Source: Gryllotalpicola protaetiae (GTDB lineage Bacteria; Actinomycetota; Actinomycetes; Actinomycetales; Microbacteriaceae). Taken from it: a stretch of DNA of 64,000 bases. The stretch lies in assembly GCF_003627055.1 (NCBI RefSeq), contig NZ_CP032624.1, positions 62,001 through 126,000 of the forward strand. The letters are read 5' to 3'. The notes beneath the pieces were generated by a model, which saw only the letters and a program-made list of their open reading frames with translations, searched no databases and had not been told where the DNA came from. Positions 1 through 9,098 of the stretch are shown piece by piece; the stretch's first letter is position 1, and every line of letters starts with the position of its first letter. The position numbers were made by a program, and so were the translations under genes.

Positions 1-1189
1 GCGGACCCCAGGTGGCGCCGAACGCGATGATGAAGACGTTCGCCGACACCACCGAGACGACGGCCCATCCGGTGGGCAGGCTGAGCTGGCCGTCATGCAG
101 GGTGGCGAAGCTGAACGCCACCGCCTCCAGGCCGAGCGGGATGGCCATGCCGACAGAGCCGATGAGCAGCAGGATGCGGCGGCCGATGCGGTCGACGAGC
201 GCGATCGCGATGAAGGTCACCAGCACGTTGATGATTCCGCTGATCACGCTCAGCAGGAAGGCGTGATCGCCGAGCCCGACCGCCGTCCACAGCGAGTTCG
301 AGTAGTAGAAGACGACGTTGATGCCAACGAACTGCTGGAACACCGACAGGATGATGCCGACCCAGACGATCGGGTGCAGCCCGAACGACGGTCCGCGCAG
401 CGTCGCGTTGGCGTTCTTCTTGTCTTCGGCGATCGCCTTCTCGATGTCGGCGACGGCTCCCTCGACCTCGTCCTTCGGCACGATCGTCTCGAAGACCCCG
501 CGCGCCTCGTCGCGCTTGCCGACCAGCAGCAGGTACCGCGGTGACTCCGGCACCCGCAGCGCGAGATAGCCGTAGACGATCGCCGGGATGACGCCGACGA
601 TGAACATCCACCGCCAGGCGCCGAGGTTGAACCAGAGCGCCGCGGTGGCCTCATTGCCCGCCGCGCTGTTCAGGATGAAGTCCGACAGCAGCGCGACGAA
701 GATACCGATGGTGATGGCGAGCTGCTGCAGCGAGGCAAGGCCGCCGCGCACGCTCTTGGGCGCCACCTCGCCGATATAGGCCGGCGCGATCACCGAGGCG
801 ATGCCGATGCCGAGACCGCCGATCACGCGCCAGAATCCGAGGTCCCACACCGTCTGCGCGAGACCTGCCCCGATGGCGCTGACGAAGAACAGGATCGCGC
901 CGAGCAGCATGACCCTCGGCCTGCCCCAACGGTCCGCGATGGACCCGGCGATCCAGGCGCCGGCTGCCGAGCCGAGCAGCGCGATCGCGACGACGAAGCC
1001 CTTGACGAAGTCCTCAGCGGGCCCCGAGACGGCCGGCGCCACGATCTCTTTGCCGATCGCGTCGACCGCTCCGTTGATGACGGATGAGTCGAAACCGAAT
1101 AGGAAGCCGCCGACCGCTGCGGCGATTGCAAGGCCGGTGACCCTGCGGCGGAACCTCGGATCGATCTGCTCGATTTGCCCGACTGACAT
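1..1189 (-). CDS. Sugar porter family MFS transporter (partial, C-terminus outside window)
   Basis: Sugar uptake permease of the inner membrane, probably a proton symporter. About 396 residues are visible from the ATG at 1189, and the frame is still open at base 1, so the last helices are missing. Family marks are visible: a DRWGRP motif in the loop between TM2 and TM3, a VPESPRYL motif after TM6, and a FGATWGP motif near the cut end, all typical of the sugar porter family. Hydrophobic segments repeat through the whole visible part. A GAGGGG ribosome binding site lies 8 nt before the start. It is divergent from the secreted protein at 1311. The sugar cannot be told from the sequence. Confidence 0.9.
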   Translation of the reverse strand, partial: MSVGQIEQIDPRFRRRVTGLAIAAAVGGFLFGFDSSVINGAVDAIGKEIVAPAVSGPAEDFVKGFVVAIALLGSAAGAWIAGSIADRWGRPRVMLLGAILFFVSAIGAGLAQTVWDLGFWRVIGGLGIGIASVIAPAYIGEVAPKSVRGGLASLQQLAITIGIFVALLSDFILNSAAGNEATAALWFNLGAWRWMFIVGVIPAIVYGYLALRVPESPRYLLLVGKRDEARGVFETIVPKDEVEGAVADIEKAIAEDKKNANATLRGPSFGLHPIVWVGIILSVFQQFVGINVVFYYSNSLWTAVGLGDHAFLLSVISGIINVLVTFIAIALVDRIGRRILLLIGSVGMAIPLGLEAVAFSFATLHDGQLSLPTGWAVVSVVSANVFIIAFGATWGP

Positions 1190-1310
1190 CGCGTGTTCCC
1201 CTCTCTCTAGAGACACTCTTTCCCTCCACAGGCGTCCGCCGCAACGGATTGCGCACAGAAGGCCTGTTCGTGTCGGGAATTCATCGCGCCCGTCTGCGAA
1301 CCTGTCCGCC

Positions 1311-1811
1311 ATGCTGACCGCCAAGATCGCAGCGGCCGCGGTGCTCGCTGCGGCCCTCGCACTGAGTCCCGCCCGCGCGGCGAGCTCCGAGGCTGGTTCG
1401 GGCGCCCGCTGGCGATGGCCGACGGTTCCCCCGGGCGCGGTCGTGCAGGCGTTCGTGGCGCCTGCGAGCCCCTACGCCGCAGGCCATCGCGGCCTCGACC
1501 TCGCCGCCTCGCCTGGGCAGGCCGTAGTCGCGCCGGCGGCCGCGACGGTGCAGTTCGCCGGGATTGTCGTCGACCGCCCCGTCGTGACGCTGCGCGTCGA
1601 CGACCATGTGCTGCTGAGCTTCGAGCCTGTGGCCTCCGAGGTTCCCGTGGGCGCGACGGTCGAGGCCGGTCAGCGCGTGGGCGCTGTCGCTCGCGGGGGC
1701 CACTGCGACGGCAGCTGCCTGCACGTGGGCGTCCGCATCGACGGCGACTACGTGTCGCCGCTGCTCTTCTTCGCCGGCATCCCGCCGGCCGTCCTGCTGC
1801 CGTTCGAGTGA
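1311..1811 (+). CDS. M23-like (LytM domain) secreted protein
   Basis: Secreted 166-residue protein with an N-terminal signal peptide (about residues 1-23, ending ARA|A). A lysostaphin/LytM M23 fold follows and fills the rest of the chain. The first zinc motif is intact (GHRGLDLA, HxxxD). In the second motif the usual HxH is CLH (SCLHVGVR), so the His that normally acts as general base is Cys. Peptidoglycan endopeptidase activity is therefore uncertain; many M23-fold proteins are regulators or binders. The ATG at 1311 is chosen because the signal peptide starts there, although the frame is open further upstream. It converges on xerC. Confidence 0.85.
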   Translation: MLTAKIAAAAVLAAALALSPARAASSEAGSGARWRWPTVPPGAVVQAFVAPASPYAAGHRGLDLAASPGQAVVAPAAATVQFAGIVVDRPVVTLRVDDHVLLSFEPVASEVPVGATVEAGQRVGAVARGGHCDGSCLHVGVRIDGDYVSPLLFFAGIPPAVLLPFE

Positions 1812-1815
1812 CCCG

Positions 1816-2730
1816 CTAGGCGCGCGGGTGCGCCTGGGCGTAGCTCTGCTTCAGCCGCTCGACCGAGACGTGGGTGTAGATCTGCGTCGTGCCCAGGCTC
1901 GCGTGCCCGAGCAGCTCCTGAACCGCGCGCAGGTCGGCGCCGCCGTCGAGCAAGTGCGTGGCGGCCGTGTGCCGCAGCGTGTGCGGGCCGCGGGGGCCTC
2001 CGCCGGGGAAGGCCGACAGTGCCCGTGCCACGAGCCCGTAGACGGCGCGCACGTTCATCCTCGCGCCGGAGCCGCCGAGGAACAGCGCGTCGCCCGCCCT
2101 CCCCTCGCCCCGGGCGAGCAGGGCGGGCCGGCCGGTGCGCACGTAGTCCACGACTGCGCCGAGCGCCGGGACTCCGAACGGGACGGTGCGCTGCTTCGCG
2201 CCTTTGCCGGTCACGACCATGGTCAGCCGGTCGAGGTCCAGATCGGCGATGTCGAGCCCCACCAGCTCGGACACGCGAACCCCGGTCGCGTACAGGAGCT
2301 CGAGAACAGCCCGGTCGCGCACGTCCTTCGGATCCCCGGTCTCGGACCGCTCTCGGGCCCGGTCGAGCAGCTCCCCCATCTGGTCCTGCGCGACGACGCG
2401 AGGCAGGTGCCGGCCGAGCTTGGGCGAGGAGAGCCGGACGCCGGGGTCGGCGTCGCGCAGTCCGGTACGGGCGGCCCATGCGGTGAAGCTGCGCGCCGCC
2501 GCGCTGCGTCGAGCGAGCGTCGCGGCGGCGAGACCCGCCTCCGACCCCTGCCACTGCCACGCCCGCAGTGTCTCGAGGTCCAGGTCCGCCAAGTCCGTGA
2601 CGCCCGCCTCCGCCGCGAAACGCTGCAGGCCGCTGAGGTCGGTCCGGTAGGAACGAATCGTCGCCTCCGACAGCCCCCGTTCGAAGCGCACATGCTCGAG
2701 AAAGCGCCCCGCCGCGTCCGAGATGAGCAT
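1816..2730 (-). CDS. xerC: Tyrosine recombinase XerC
   Basis: Site-specific recombinase of 304 residues, the usual XerC length, that would resolve chromosome dimers at dif with XerD. The N-terminal SAM-like core-binding domain starts [20 protein letters not shown]. The catalytic domain shows the HTLRH box, GHASL and the tyrosine in IYTHVS near the C-terminus. The start at 2730 is 20 nt after the dprA stop, so it is the last gene of the yraN-comM-dprA-xerC operon. A longer open frame reaches 2859 but would overlap dprA and lies outside the domain. Confidence 0.92.
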   Translation of the reverse strand: MLISDAAGRFLEHVRFERGLSEATIRSYRTDLSGLQRFAAEAGVTDLADLDLETLRAWQWQGSEAGLAAATLARRSAAARSFTAWAARTGLRDADPGVRLSSPKLGRHLPRVVAQDQMGELLDRARERSETGDPKDVRDRAVLELLYATGVRVSELVGLDIADLDLDRLTMVVTGKGAKQRTVPFGVPALGAVVDYVRTGRPALLARGEGRAGDALFLGGSGARMNVRAVYGLVARALSAFPGGGPRGPHTLRHTAATHLLDGGADLRAVQELLGHASLGTTQIYTHVSVERLKQSYAQAHPRA

Positions 2731-2750
2731 GAGACCAGGATGCCGCGACC

Positions 2751-4004
2751 TCAGCGCTTCGGCGGCACCGACACCCACCCCGCCTCCGTCTTGCGGACGA
2801 CGCCGTCGAGCAGGAGCACACCGAGCAGCCCGGCGGTCTCGCCTTCGCCGATTCCGCACTTCTGGGCGATGGTCGCCACGGAGCGCGCGCTCCGTGCGTG
2901 CAGCGCCGCGAGCACCCGCGTGTAGCGCGGATCTTCAGGGTCGGCCAGCGGTTCGGGCGCCATGATCGACCCTTTCGCGAGCCGGACGATGTCATCGACG
3001 CTCGTGACCAGCTCGGACGGCCTGGTCTTCAGGATCTCGTGGCACCCGGCAGAGGACGGGCTCGTGATGGCCCCCGGGACGACGCCGATGGGCCGCTCGA
3101 GCTCGAAGGCGTGATTCGCTGTGTTGATCGACCCTGAACGGGAGCCGGCCTCGATCACGACGACGGCGCTCGTCATCGCCGCGATCATGCGGTTGCGCGC
3201 CAGGAACCGGAAGGGCGTCGGAGGGGTGCCGAACGGCACCTCCGCCAGCACCAGGCCCTCGCGGGCGATGCGGGCGATCAGCTCGCTGTTGCCTACGGGG
3301 TAGAAGCTGTGCAGGCCGCCGGCCATCACCGCGACGGTGAGCCCCTTTGCCGCGAGCGCTGCGCGGTGTGAGGCCGCATCGATGCCGTACGCCCCGCCGG
3401 ACACCACCGTCCACCCGCGCTCGGCGAGCCCCGCGGCGAATTCGGCGGCCACATGGTTGCCGTAGCCGGTCGCCGCGCGCGTCCCGACCATCGCCACGGA
3501 GGTCTCGAAGTCGCGCAGCAGCTCCACATTGCCGAGCGCCCAGAGCACGAGGGGGGCGTGTGGGCCGAGGTCACGCAGGCCCCGGGACCATTGCGGGTCG
3601 TCGGGTGTGAGCAACTCGGCAGCCGAGGCGGCTGCCATCGAGAACACCGACGCGATGAGCGTCGGATCCATGCGAGGCTGCCACCGCAGGAAGCCCGCAT
3701 GTACGCCGGCGAGCGGCTCGACCCCTCGTGCGCGATAGGCCGAAGTGACGGTGTCGCGCACGGCGGCCGCGCCGCGCCGCAGCTCGGCCGGCGACGGGAA
3801 CGGAACTGCGCGGTAGACGAGCTCGAGCGATGCGGCCGCACCGAGGTCTTCCACGAGCCGCCCGGCGGTGCCGTCGCCAGGCTCTGCGAGCACGCTCCAG
3901 ACGACCCGCGCGGTCAGTTCCCGATCGTCGATCAGCCGCCCTGGCCGCAGGCGGTCCCAGAGGGCGGCTCGCTCGCGCTCGCTCATTCCGACGGAGATGG
4001 TCAT
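2751..4004 (-). CDS. dprA: DNA-processing protein DprA
   Basis: DprA/Smf loads RecA on incoming single-stranded DNA in transformation. The protein has 417 residues. An N-terminal helical region is followed by the Rossmann-like DprA core, with motifs [34 protein letters not shown] and [14 protein letters not shown]-terminal winged helix follows ([18 protein letters not shown]). The start ATG at 4004 overlaps the comM stop as ATGA, so translation is coupled. The gene sits between comM and xerC, as is usual in actinobacteria. Confidence 0.93.
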   Translation of the reverse strand: MTISVGMSERERAALWDRLRPGRLIDDRELTARVVWSVLAEPGDGTAGRLVEDLGAAASLELVYRAVPFPSPAELRRGAAAVRDTVTSAYRARGVEPLAGVHAGFLRWQPRMDPTLIASVFSMAAASAAELLTPDDPQWSRGLRDLGPHAPLVLWALGNVELLRDFETSVAMVGTRAATGYGNHVAAEFAAGLAERGWTVVSGGAYGIDAASHRAALAAKGLTVAVMAGGLHSFYPVGNSELIARIAREGLVLAEVPFGTPPTPFRFLARNRMIAAMTSAVVVIEAGSRSGSINTANHAFELERPIGVVPGAITSPSSAGCHEILKTRPSELVTSVDDIVRLAKGSIMAPEPLADPEDPRYTRVLAALHARSARSVATIAQKCGIGEGETAGLLGVLLLDGVVRKTEAGWVSVPPKR

Positions 4005-5539
4005 GCCGGCCTGCCCTCCCTCAGCGCGATCGCGCCGCCCACGTGCTCCGCACCTGGCGAGGTCGCCCCGTCGAGGTCGGCCAGCGTCCACGCGACCCGA
4101 AGAACGCGCACGTACCCGCGCATCGTCATCGCGTGGGTCTGGTAGTGCCGCTCGAGCGCTGCGGTCACACGTTTCGGCAGGCGCCCTGGGCCCTCCGTGA
4201 ACCAGTTGCTCGGCGTGCGCCCGTTGAGTCGCCAACCGGTGCCCGCGAAGCGTTCGCGTGCAACCGCCCGCGCCGTCTCGACCTGCTGCCGTCCCTGAGC
4301 GCTCGTGAGTCGAGGCGCCTCGCCCGCCGCGAGCAGTTGCGCTGGCGCGAGTCTGTCGACCGCGAGCTGCAGATCGATGCGGTCCATCAAAGGACCCGAC
4401 AGCCGGTTCAGATAGGCCCGTCGCCTGCCCGGGTTGCAGGTGCACTCGCTCGAGGCCACCCCGAACAGCCCGCACGGGCACGGGTTGGCTGCGAGGACGA
4501 GTTGGAACTCCGCAGGGAACCGCGACTGCTGACTCGCGCGACTGATCGTGATGACTCCCGATTCCAGGGGCTGGCGCAGAGCGTCGAGGGCCTTCGGCTG
4601 GAACTCGGGCGCCTCATCGAGGAACAGCACACCGTGGGTGGCTCGAACCGCGGCGCCCGGCCTGATCCGGCTGCTGCCGCCGCCGACGAGCGCCGCCGCG
4701 GACGCGGTGTGATGAGGAGACTCGTACGGCGGACGCCTCACGAGCTCACTCACCGAGCCGAGCTCGGTCAGGGATCGGATCGAAGTCGCCTCGAGCGCCG
4801 CCTCTTCGTCGAGATCGGGAAGCAGGCTCGGAAGCCGCTCGGCCAGCATGGTCTTGCCGGCCCCCGGCGGTCCGAGGAAATAGACGTGATGGCCGCCCGC
4901 CGCCGCGATGATCAGCGCCCGGACCGCGTCGTGGTTGCCGATCACGTCGGCCAGATCCAGCTCGTCGATGGCTCGAGGAGCGACCGGCGCCGCCAAGATC
5001 GGATCGACCTCGACCGGCGTGAAGTCGCCGCCATGTCGGATCGCGGCCTCGCGCAGCGACGAGACCGGGATCACGTCGACGCCCGGGACGAGCCGCGCCT
5101 CTGCGAGGTTGCCGACGGGCACCATGACTCGGCGGGCGCCGGCGGCCGCCGCCGCGTGCACCGCAGGAAGAATCCCGAGAACCGGCCGAACGCGCCCATC
5201 GAGGCCGAGCTCGCCGAGATGCACCGTCGTCGCGATCGACCGCGGCGAAACACTGCCCGCGGCCGCCATTGTGGCGAGAGCGATGCCGAGATCGAAGACC
5301 GAGCCGTACTTCGGAAGGGTCGCAGGCGACAGGTTCGCGGTGACGCGGCTCTGCGCGAGCGAGCACCCAGAGTTCGATGCCGCCGCGAGGACGCGATGCG
5401 TCGCCTCCGCGAGCGAGGTGTCAGGAAGCCCGATGAGTTTGAACATCGGCAGGCCGGCGGTGATCGACGCTTCAACGTCGACCATCGCACCGCTCAGCCC
5501 CTGCAGCGCCACCGACTGGGTTCGTGCGACGCCCATCAT
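4001..5539 (-). CDS. comM: YifB/ComM family Mg chelatase-like AAA ATPase
   Basis: Hexameric helicase-type ATPase that in other bacteria promotes branch migration during transformation. Its 512 residues give the full family length. The N-terminal part is a Lon-protease-like fold (residues 1-170), followed by an AAA+ module with Walker A GPPGAGKT and Walker B FLDEAPEF. A C-terminal Mg_chelatase_C domain follows. The CPCGLFG and CTCNPG pairs typical of the family are present. Two tandem ATGs start the gene, and its start overlaps the yraN stop. Confidence 0.92.
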   Translation of the reverse strand: MMGVARTQSVALQGLSGAMVDVEASITAGLPMFKLIGLPDTSLAEATHRVLAAASNSGCSLAQSRVTANLSPATLPKYGSVFDLGIALATMAAAGSVSPRSIATTVHLGELGLDGRVRPVLGILPAVHAAAAAGARRVMVPVGNLAEARLVPGVDVIPVSSLREAAIRHGGDFTPVEVDPILAAPVAPRAIDELDLADVIGNHDAVRALIIAAAGGHHVYFLGPPGAGKTMLAERLPSLLPDLDEEAALEATSIRSLTELGSVSELVRRPPYESPHHTASAAALVGGGSSRIRPGAAVRATHGVLFLDEAPEFQPKALDALRQPLESGVITISRASQQSRFPAEFQLVLAANPCPCGLFGVASSECTCNPGRRRAYLNRLSGPLMDRIDLQLAVDRLAPAQLLAAGEAPRLTSAQGRQQVETARAVARERFAGTGWRLNGRTPSNWFTEGPGRLPKRVTAALERHYQTHAMTMRGYVRVLRVAWTLADLDGATSPGAEHVGGAIALREGRPA

Positions 5540-5892
5540 CCGACTCCGCGCAGGTGCTCGATGCGCGTCGGGCCGTCGAGGCCGCCGATGACGCCGATCA
5601 CATCGAGACGGATGTGTGCCCTCGGGCGCTCAGACGCGGAGCACCATTCCGCCGCGAGTCGCCTCAGCGCGCGCAGCTTGCGCGGCGTGATCGCCTCGAA
5701 CGGGTGGCCGAAGCGCAGACCCGATCGCGTCTTGACCTCGACGAACACGGTCGTGCCGTCATGCTCGGCGACGATGTCGAGCTCACCGCGCGTGCCGCGC
5801 CAGTTCCGTTCGACGATGCGGTAGCCGCCCGCCTCCAGGAAGCGCGCGGCGAGCTGCTCGCCGCTGCGCCCCAGCACATCTTTCTCTGCCAT
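5536..5892 (-). CDS. YraN family (UPF0102) endonuclease-like protein
   Basis: A 118-residue protein of the YraN family, which has a PD-(D/E)XK-like fold. The family signature is visible: GEQLAARFLEAGGYRIVERNWR, then GELDIVAEHDGTTVFVEVKTRS, holding the D and ExK of the presumed active site. Its function is not established. It is first in the operon yraN-comM-dprA-xerC, with a 7-bp-arm palindrome just upstream. Confidence 0.9.
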   Translation of the reverse strand: MAEKDVLGRSGEQLAARFLEAGGYRIVERNWRGTRGELDIVAEHDGTTVFVEVKTRSGLRFGHPFEAITPRKLRALRRLAAEWCSASERPRAHIRLDVIGVIGGLDGPTRIEHLRGVG

Positions 5893-5914
5893 GCGAAGAG
5901 CGTGGCCGAGAATA

Positions 5915-5933
5915 CAGTTGCCCTATGCAACTG
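5915..5933. promoter_or_regulatory. Perfect palindrome upstream of the yraN-comM-dprA-xerC operon
   Basis: CAGTTGC-CCTAT-GCAACTG, with 7-bp perfect arms and a 5-bp spacer, lies 23 nt before the yraN start. Read on the minus strand it is followed directly by TATTCT, a plausible -10 box, so the palindrome would cover the promoter spacer. An operator for a dimeric regulator is an inference from position and symmetry. No regulator is identified. Confidence 0.4.
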
Positions 5934-5991
5934 CGGTGGCAAAAGTGGCACAACGGCCGCGGCCGCGGGGTTGTGGACGCCGAGATGTGCG

Positions 5992-6315
5992 CTATTCGTC
6001 GAGCGCGAGCTCCTTGGGGAGCTCGAATTCCTTGGACGACAGCTCTTCGATGTTGACGTCCTTGAAGGTCAGCACCCGCACGGACTTCACGAAGCGGTCG
6101 GCGCGATAGACGTCCCAGACCCACACGTCGTGCATGGTCAGCTCGAAGTAGAAGTCGTGCTCGGTGTCGCGGCGCACGAACTCGACTTCGTTCGCCAGGT
6201 AGAACCGGCGTTCGGTCTCGATCACGTACTTGAACTGGCTGACGATGTCGCGATACTCGCGGTACAGAGCCAGTTCGACCTCGCGGTCGTAGTCGTCGAA
6301 TTCTTCCTCGTCCAT
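5992..6315 (-). CDS. DUF2469 domain-containing protein
   Basis: A 107-residue acidic protein, start ATG at 6315, found in actinobacteria next to rnhB. The whole chain matches the DUF2469 pattern (DDYDREVELALYREYRDIV, then RRFYLANEVEF). There is no known function, signal peptide or membrane segment. A TAGACT box lies 9 nt before the start codon. Confidence 0.9.
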   Translation of the reverse strand: MDEEEFDDYDREVELALYREYRDIVSQFKYVIETERRFYLANEVEFVRRDTEHDFYFELTMHDVWVWDVYRADRFVKSVRVLTFKDVNIEELSSKEFELPKELALDE

Positions 6316-6352
6316 CGTGGACTCAGTCTATGGCCGCGATGACCGGCCGCCC

Positions 6353-6997
6353 TCAGTGGATCCAGGTGCGGCGGTGGTGGTCGCACGGCCCGATCTCGGC
6401 GATCGCCGCCAGATGCGCAGGCGCGGCATAACCCTTGTTCGACGCCCAGCCGTAGGCGGGGAACGCGTCGTGCAGCCCGATCATCAGGCGGTCCCTGTGC
6501 ACTTTCGCGATGACAGAGGCGGCCGCGACCGACGCGCAACTCATGTCGCCCTTGACGCGGGTGGTCACTGACATGCGGCTCTCGAGCACGGGGTTCAGGT
6601 AATCATGATTGCCATCGAGCAGGACAGACGCCTCATCGACGGCCGCCCCGGCCTCACGAAGCGCCCCGAGCGCGCGCCAGCCCGCGAGGCCGAGCGCGAC
6701 GATGATGCCGTGCTCGTCGATCTCGGCCGGCGTCGCCTCGCCGACCGCCGTGTACAGGCCCCACGCCGCACAGAGCGGAGCGAGCTGCTCACGGACGGGC
6801 TCTGCCAGCAGCTTGGAGTCGCGCAGCCTCTCGGGGTGGGAAGGCATCGCGGCGTCGATCACGACCATGCCGACGGCGACCGGACCCGCGAGCGCCCCAC
6901 GCCCGACCTCATCGACCCCGATCACATACCGCGAACCCGATGCGAGCAGTTCGCGCTCGAACTCGAGCGTGGGCGCGGTCGCGGCTGCCGGGGTCAC
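6353..6997 (-). CDS. rnhB: Ribonuclease HII
   Basis: Removes misincorporated ribonucleotides and RNA primers from DNA-RNA hybrids. From the GTG at 6997 the protein has 214 residues. The catalytic motif VIGVDEVGRGALAGPV gives D29 and E30, and LLDGNHD gives D128. The GTG overlaps the lepB stop as GTGA, which decides the start. A further frame to 7048 lies inside lepB. It is cotranscribed with lepB. Confidence 0.93.
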   Translation of the reverse strand: MTPAAATAPTLEFERELLASGSRYVIGVDEVGRGALAGPVAVGMVVIDAAMPSHPERLRDSKLLAEPVREQLAPLCAAWGLYTAVGEATPAEIDEHGIIVALGLAGWRALGALREAGAAVDEASVLLDGNHDYLNPVLESRMSVTTRVKGDMSCASVAAASVIAKVHRDRLMIGLHDAFPAYGWASNKGYAAPAHLAAIAEIGPCDHHRRTWIH

Positions 6998-7755
6998 TTG
7001 CCGCTCTGGCCGATGCCGCGGAAGACGTCGGGATAGTTGGAGAGCCACGACCAGCGCGAGATCGGCCAGCTGATCACGAAGGCACGCCCGACGACATCCT
7101 TCTCGGGGACGAAGCCTTTGCTCGGCAGGCTCTGATGCGCACTCGAGTCGGCTGAGTCATGCCGGTTGTCACCGAGCACCCAGAGGTCGCCGGGGGGAAC
7201 GGTGACGTCGAACGGCGACCCCGCAGCCTGATCGCCGGGCTGCACGGTCGTGTACGGCTCCTTGATGGGGGTGCCGTTGACCGTGATCTGGTTCAAGGTG
7301 TTGCAGCACACCACGTGGTCGCCCGGCACGCCGATGACGCGCTTGACGAGATGGTTGTCGCTGTCGGCCGTGCCGAGCCCGATGAAGGTGAAGAAGTTGC
7401 TGAGACCGCGAGCGACCGGGTTGCTCGGCTCCGGCGCCTGGATGTTCTCGCCGCCGGTCAGCCAACCGCCCGGGTCCGTGAAGACGACGATGTCGCCGCG
7501 ATGCACAGGCATCAGCTTCGGCTCGAGCTCGTTGACGATGATCCGATCGTTGATCATCAACGTGTCTTCCATCGATGCCGAGGGGATGTAGAACGAACGG
7601 ATCAGGAAGGTCTTGATGAGGAACGAGACCAGCAGCGCGACGATGAAGATGACGATGATGTCGCGCACGAACAGCCACACGGCGCGTCCCCTGCTCCGAT
7701 TCCCGGAGCCTTGTCGCCCCCGGGTCGTCGGCTGGTCGGTCGTGCTGTCTGTCAT
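6994..7755 (-). CDS. lepB: Signal peptidase I
   Basis: Membrane-anchored signal peptidase of 253 residues that cleaves secretory precursors on the outer face of the membrane. One transmembrane segment lies at about residues 26-48. The catalytic serine is S61 in PSASMEDT and the general-base lysine is K138 in LVKRVIGVPGD. The late box GDNRHDSADS is at about 196-204. It sits downstream of rplS, past a strong hairpin, and its stop overlaps the rnhB start. Confidence 0.95.
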   Translation of the reverse strand: MTDSTTDQPTTRGRQGSGNRSRGRAVWLFVRDIIVIFIVALLVSFLIKTFLIRSFYIPSASMEDTLMINDRIIVNELEPKLMPVHRGDIVVFTDPGGWLTGGENIQAPEPSNPVARGLSNFFTFIGLGTADSDNHLVKRVIGVPGDHVVCCNTLNQITVNGTPIKEPYTTVQPGDQAAGSPFDVTVPPGDLWVLGDNRHDSADSSAHQSLPSKGFVPEKDVVGRAFVISWPISRWSWLSNYPDVFRGIGQSGK

Positions 7756-7779
7756 CTCGCCCTTGTCCGAGGCTTCAAC

Positions 7780-7823
7780 GAGCAGAGCCCCCGGCCCAGT
7801 TTAGGGGCTCGGGGGCTCTGCTC
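7780..7823 (-). terminator. Hairpin between rplS and lepB
   Basis: Perfect 13-bp arms GAGCAGAGCCCCC / GGGGGCTCTGCTC (7780-7792 and 7811-7823) with an 18-nt loop, 20 nt past the rplS stop. Read in the rplS direction it is followed by GTTGAAGCC, not a long T run. It may terminate weakly or act as an RNA-processing or attenuation site before lepB. Confidence 0.65.
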
Positions 7824-7842
7824 AGGCCGAGAGAGGCAGCGC

Positions 7843-8190
7843 TTACGCGTCGCGCTTCTCCTTGATCTTGGCCTTCTTTCCGCGCAGCTCGCGCAGGTAG
7901 TAGAGCTTCGCGCGACGGACGTCACCGCGGGTGACGATCTCGATCTTGTCGATGATCGGCGAGTGCACCGGGAAGGTGCGCTCGACGCCGACCTGGAAGC
8001 TCACCTTGCGAACGGTGAAGGTCTCGCGAACGCCGTGGCCCGAACGGCCGATGACGACGCCCTGGAAGACCTGGACACGCGAGCGGTTGCCTTCGACGAT
8101 GTTCACGTGCACCTTGACGGTGTCGCCGGGGCGGAAGTCGGGGAGGTCGGACTTGAGGCTTGCGGCATCCACCTGGTCGAGGATGTTCAT
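7843..8190 (-). CDS. rplS: 50S ribosomal protein L19
   Basis: Ribosomal protein at the 30S-50S interface, 115 residues, as usual. It starts at [19 protein letters not shown] and shows the L19 signatures [20 protein letters not shown] and [17 protein letters not shown]. The start at 8190 follows from homology; a longer frame upstream is unrelated sequence. It stands alone between a promoter region at 8191-8383 and a terminator-like hairpin. Confidence 0.96.
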   Translation of the reverse strand: MNILDQVDAASLKSDLPDFRPGDTVKVHVNIVEGNRSRVQVFQGVVIGRSGHGVRETFTVRKVSFQVGVERTFPVHSPIIDKIEIVTRGDVRRAKLYYLRELRGKKAKIKEKRDA

Positions 8191-8336
8191 GAGACTTTCG
8201 CTCTCTGCGGCCGCCACAGGTCGACCGCGTGTCTGTGCTGAGTGAACAGCATGATGAAGAATGGGATTCGCCGCGCGCGTCGTTCCCCGATGATGGGGCT
8301 CGCTCCCCTGTGGCAGGGCGGCGTGCGGCACAAACA

Positions 8337-8378
8337 TCCATTCTGCCAGAGCCGCGCGGTGCGGCAAAATCCCCCGCC
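8337..8378 (-). promoter_or_regulatory. Probable rplS promoter with a motif shared with rpsP
   Basis: Read on the minus strand: a TTGCCG -35-like hexamer, a 16-nt spacer and CAGAAT as -10. The -10 lies inside TCTGGCAGAATGGA, and that exact 14-mer recurs upstream of rpsP (11268-11281). The 5' leader of rplS would be about 140 nt. The sharing is seen in the sequence; promoter function is inferred. Confidence 0.55.
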
Positions 8379-8383
8379 GTTCG

Positions 8384-9088
8384 TCAGCCGAGCAGATCGG
8401 GCCGCACGCGCCGCGTGCGCTCGAGCTGCTGCTCGCGCCGCCATGCGGCGATCGCACCATGATTGCCCGACAGAAGCACCGGCGGGACGGGCCGGCCGCG
8501 CCACTCGGCGGGCTTCGTGTAGCTCGGGTACTCGAGCAGTCCGTCCTCGTGGCTCTCTTCCACCAGCGACTCCGGGTTGCCGACGACACCGGGGATCAGC
8601 CGCCCGATCGCCTCGATCATGGCCAGGACGGCGACCTCGCCGCCGTTCAGCACATAGTCGCCCATGCTCACGAGCTTCACGCGCGACCGCTCGGCGGCAT
8701 CGTCGAACACGCGCTGGTCGATGCCCTCGTAGCGGCCGCAGCCGAAGACGAGATGCGACTCGGCGGCGAACGCCCGCGCGCTGGCCTGCGTGAACACCTC
8801 GCCTGCCGGAGAGGGGAAGATCACGAGCGGGCCGGAGCCGTCAGCCCGATCGGCAGAGCGCTCGGGAATCAGCGCGTCGAGGGCTTCGCCCCACGGTTCG
8901 GGCTTCATGACCATGCCCGCCCCTCCGCCATAGGGGGTGTCGTCGACAGAGCGATGCCGATCATGGGCGAAGTCGCGCAGGTCGTGCACCCCGAGCTCGA
9001 GGAGCCCGGCCGACTTCGCCTTGCCGAGAAGCGAGATGTCGAGCGCGTCGAAGAACGTCGGGAAGATCGTGACGATGTCGATGCGCAT
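8384..9088 (-). CDS. trmD: tRNA (guanine-N1)-methyltransferase TrmD
   Basis: Makes m1G37 in tRNA from S-adenosylmethionine, preventing frameshifts. The protein has 234 residues. N-terminal [16 protein letters not shown] and the trefoil-knot motifs ([31 protein letters not shown]) are clear, as is the [17 protein letters not shown] loop. It lies in the rpsP-khpA-rimM-trmD cluster, here separated from rimM by a CbiX-like gene. Confidence 0.96.
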   Translation of the reverse strand: MRIDIVTIFPTFFDALDISLLGKAKSAGLLELGVHDLRDFAHDRHRSVDDTPYGGGAGMVMKPEPWGEALDALIPERSADRADGSGPLVIFPSPAGEVFTQASARAFAAESHLVFGCGRYEGIDQRVFDDAAERSRVKLVSMGDYVLNGGEVAVLAMIEAIGRLIPGVVGNPESLVEESHEDGLLEYPSYTKPAEWRGRPVPPVLLSGNHGAIAAWRREQQLERTRRVRPDLLG

Positions 9089-9098
9089 GGAGCAAATA

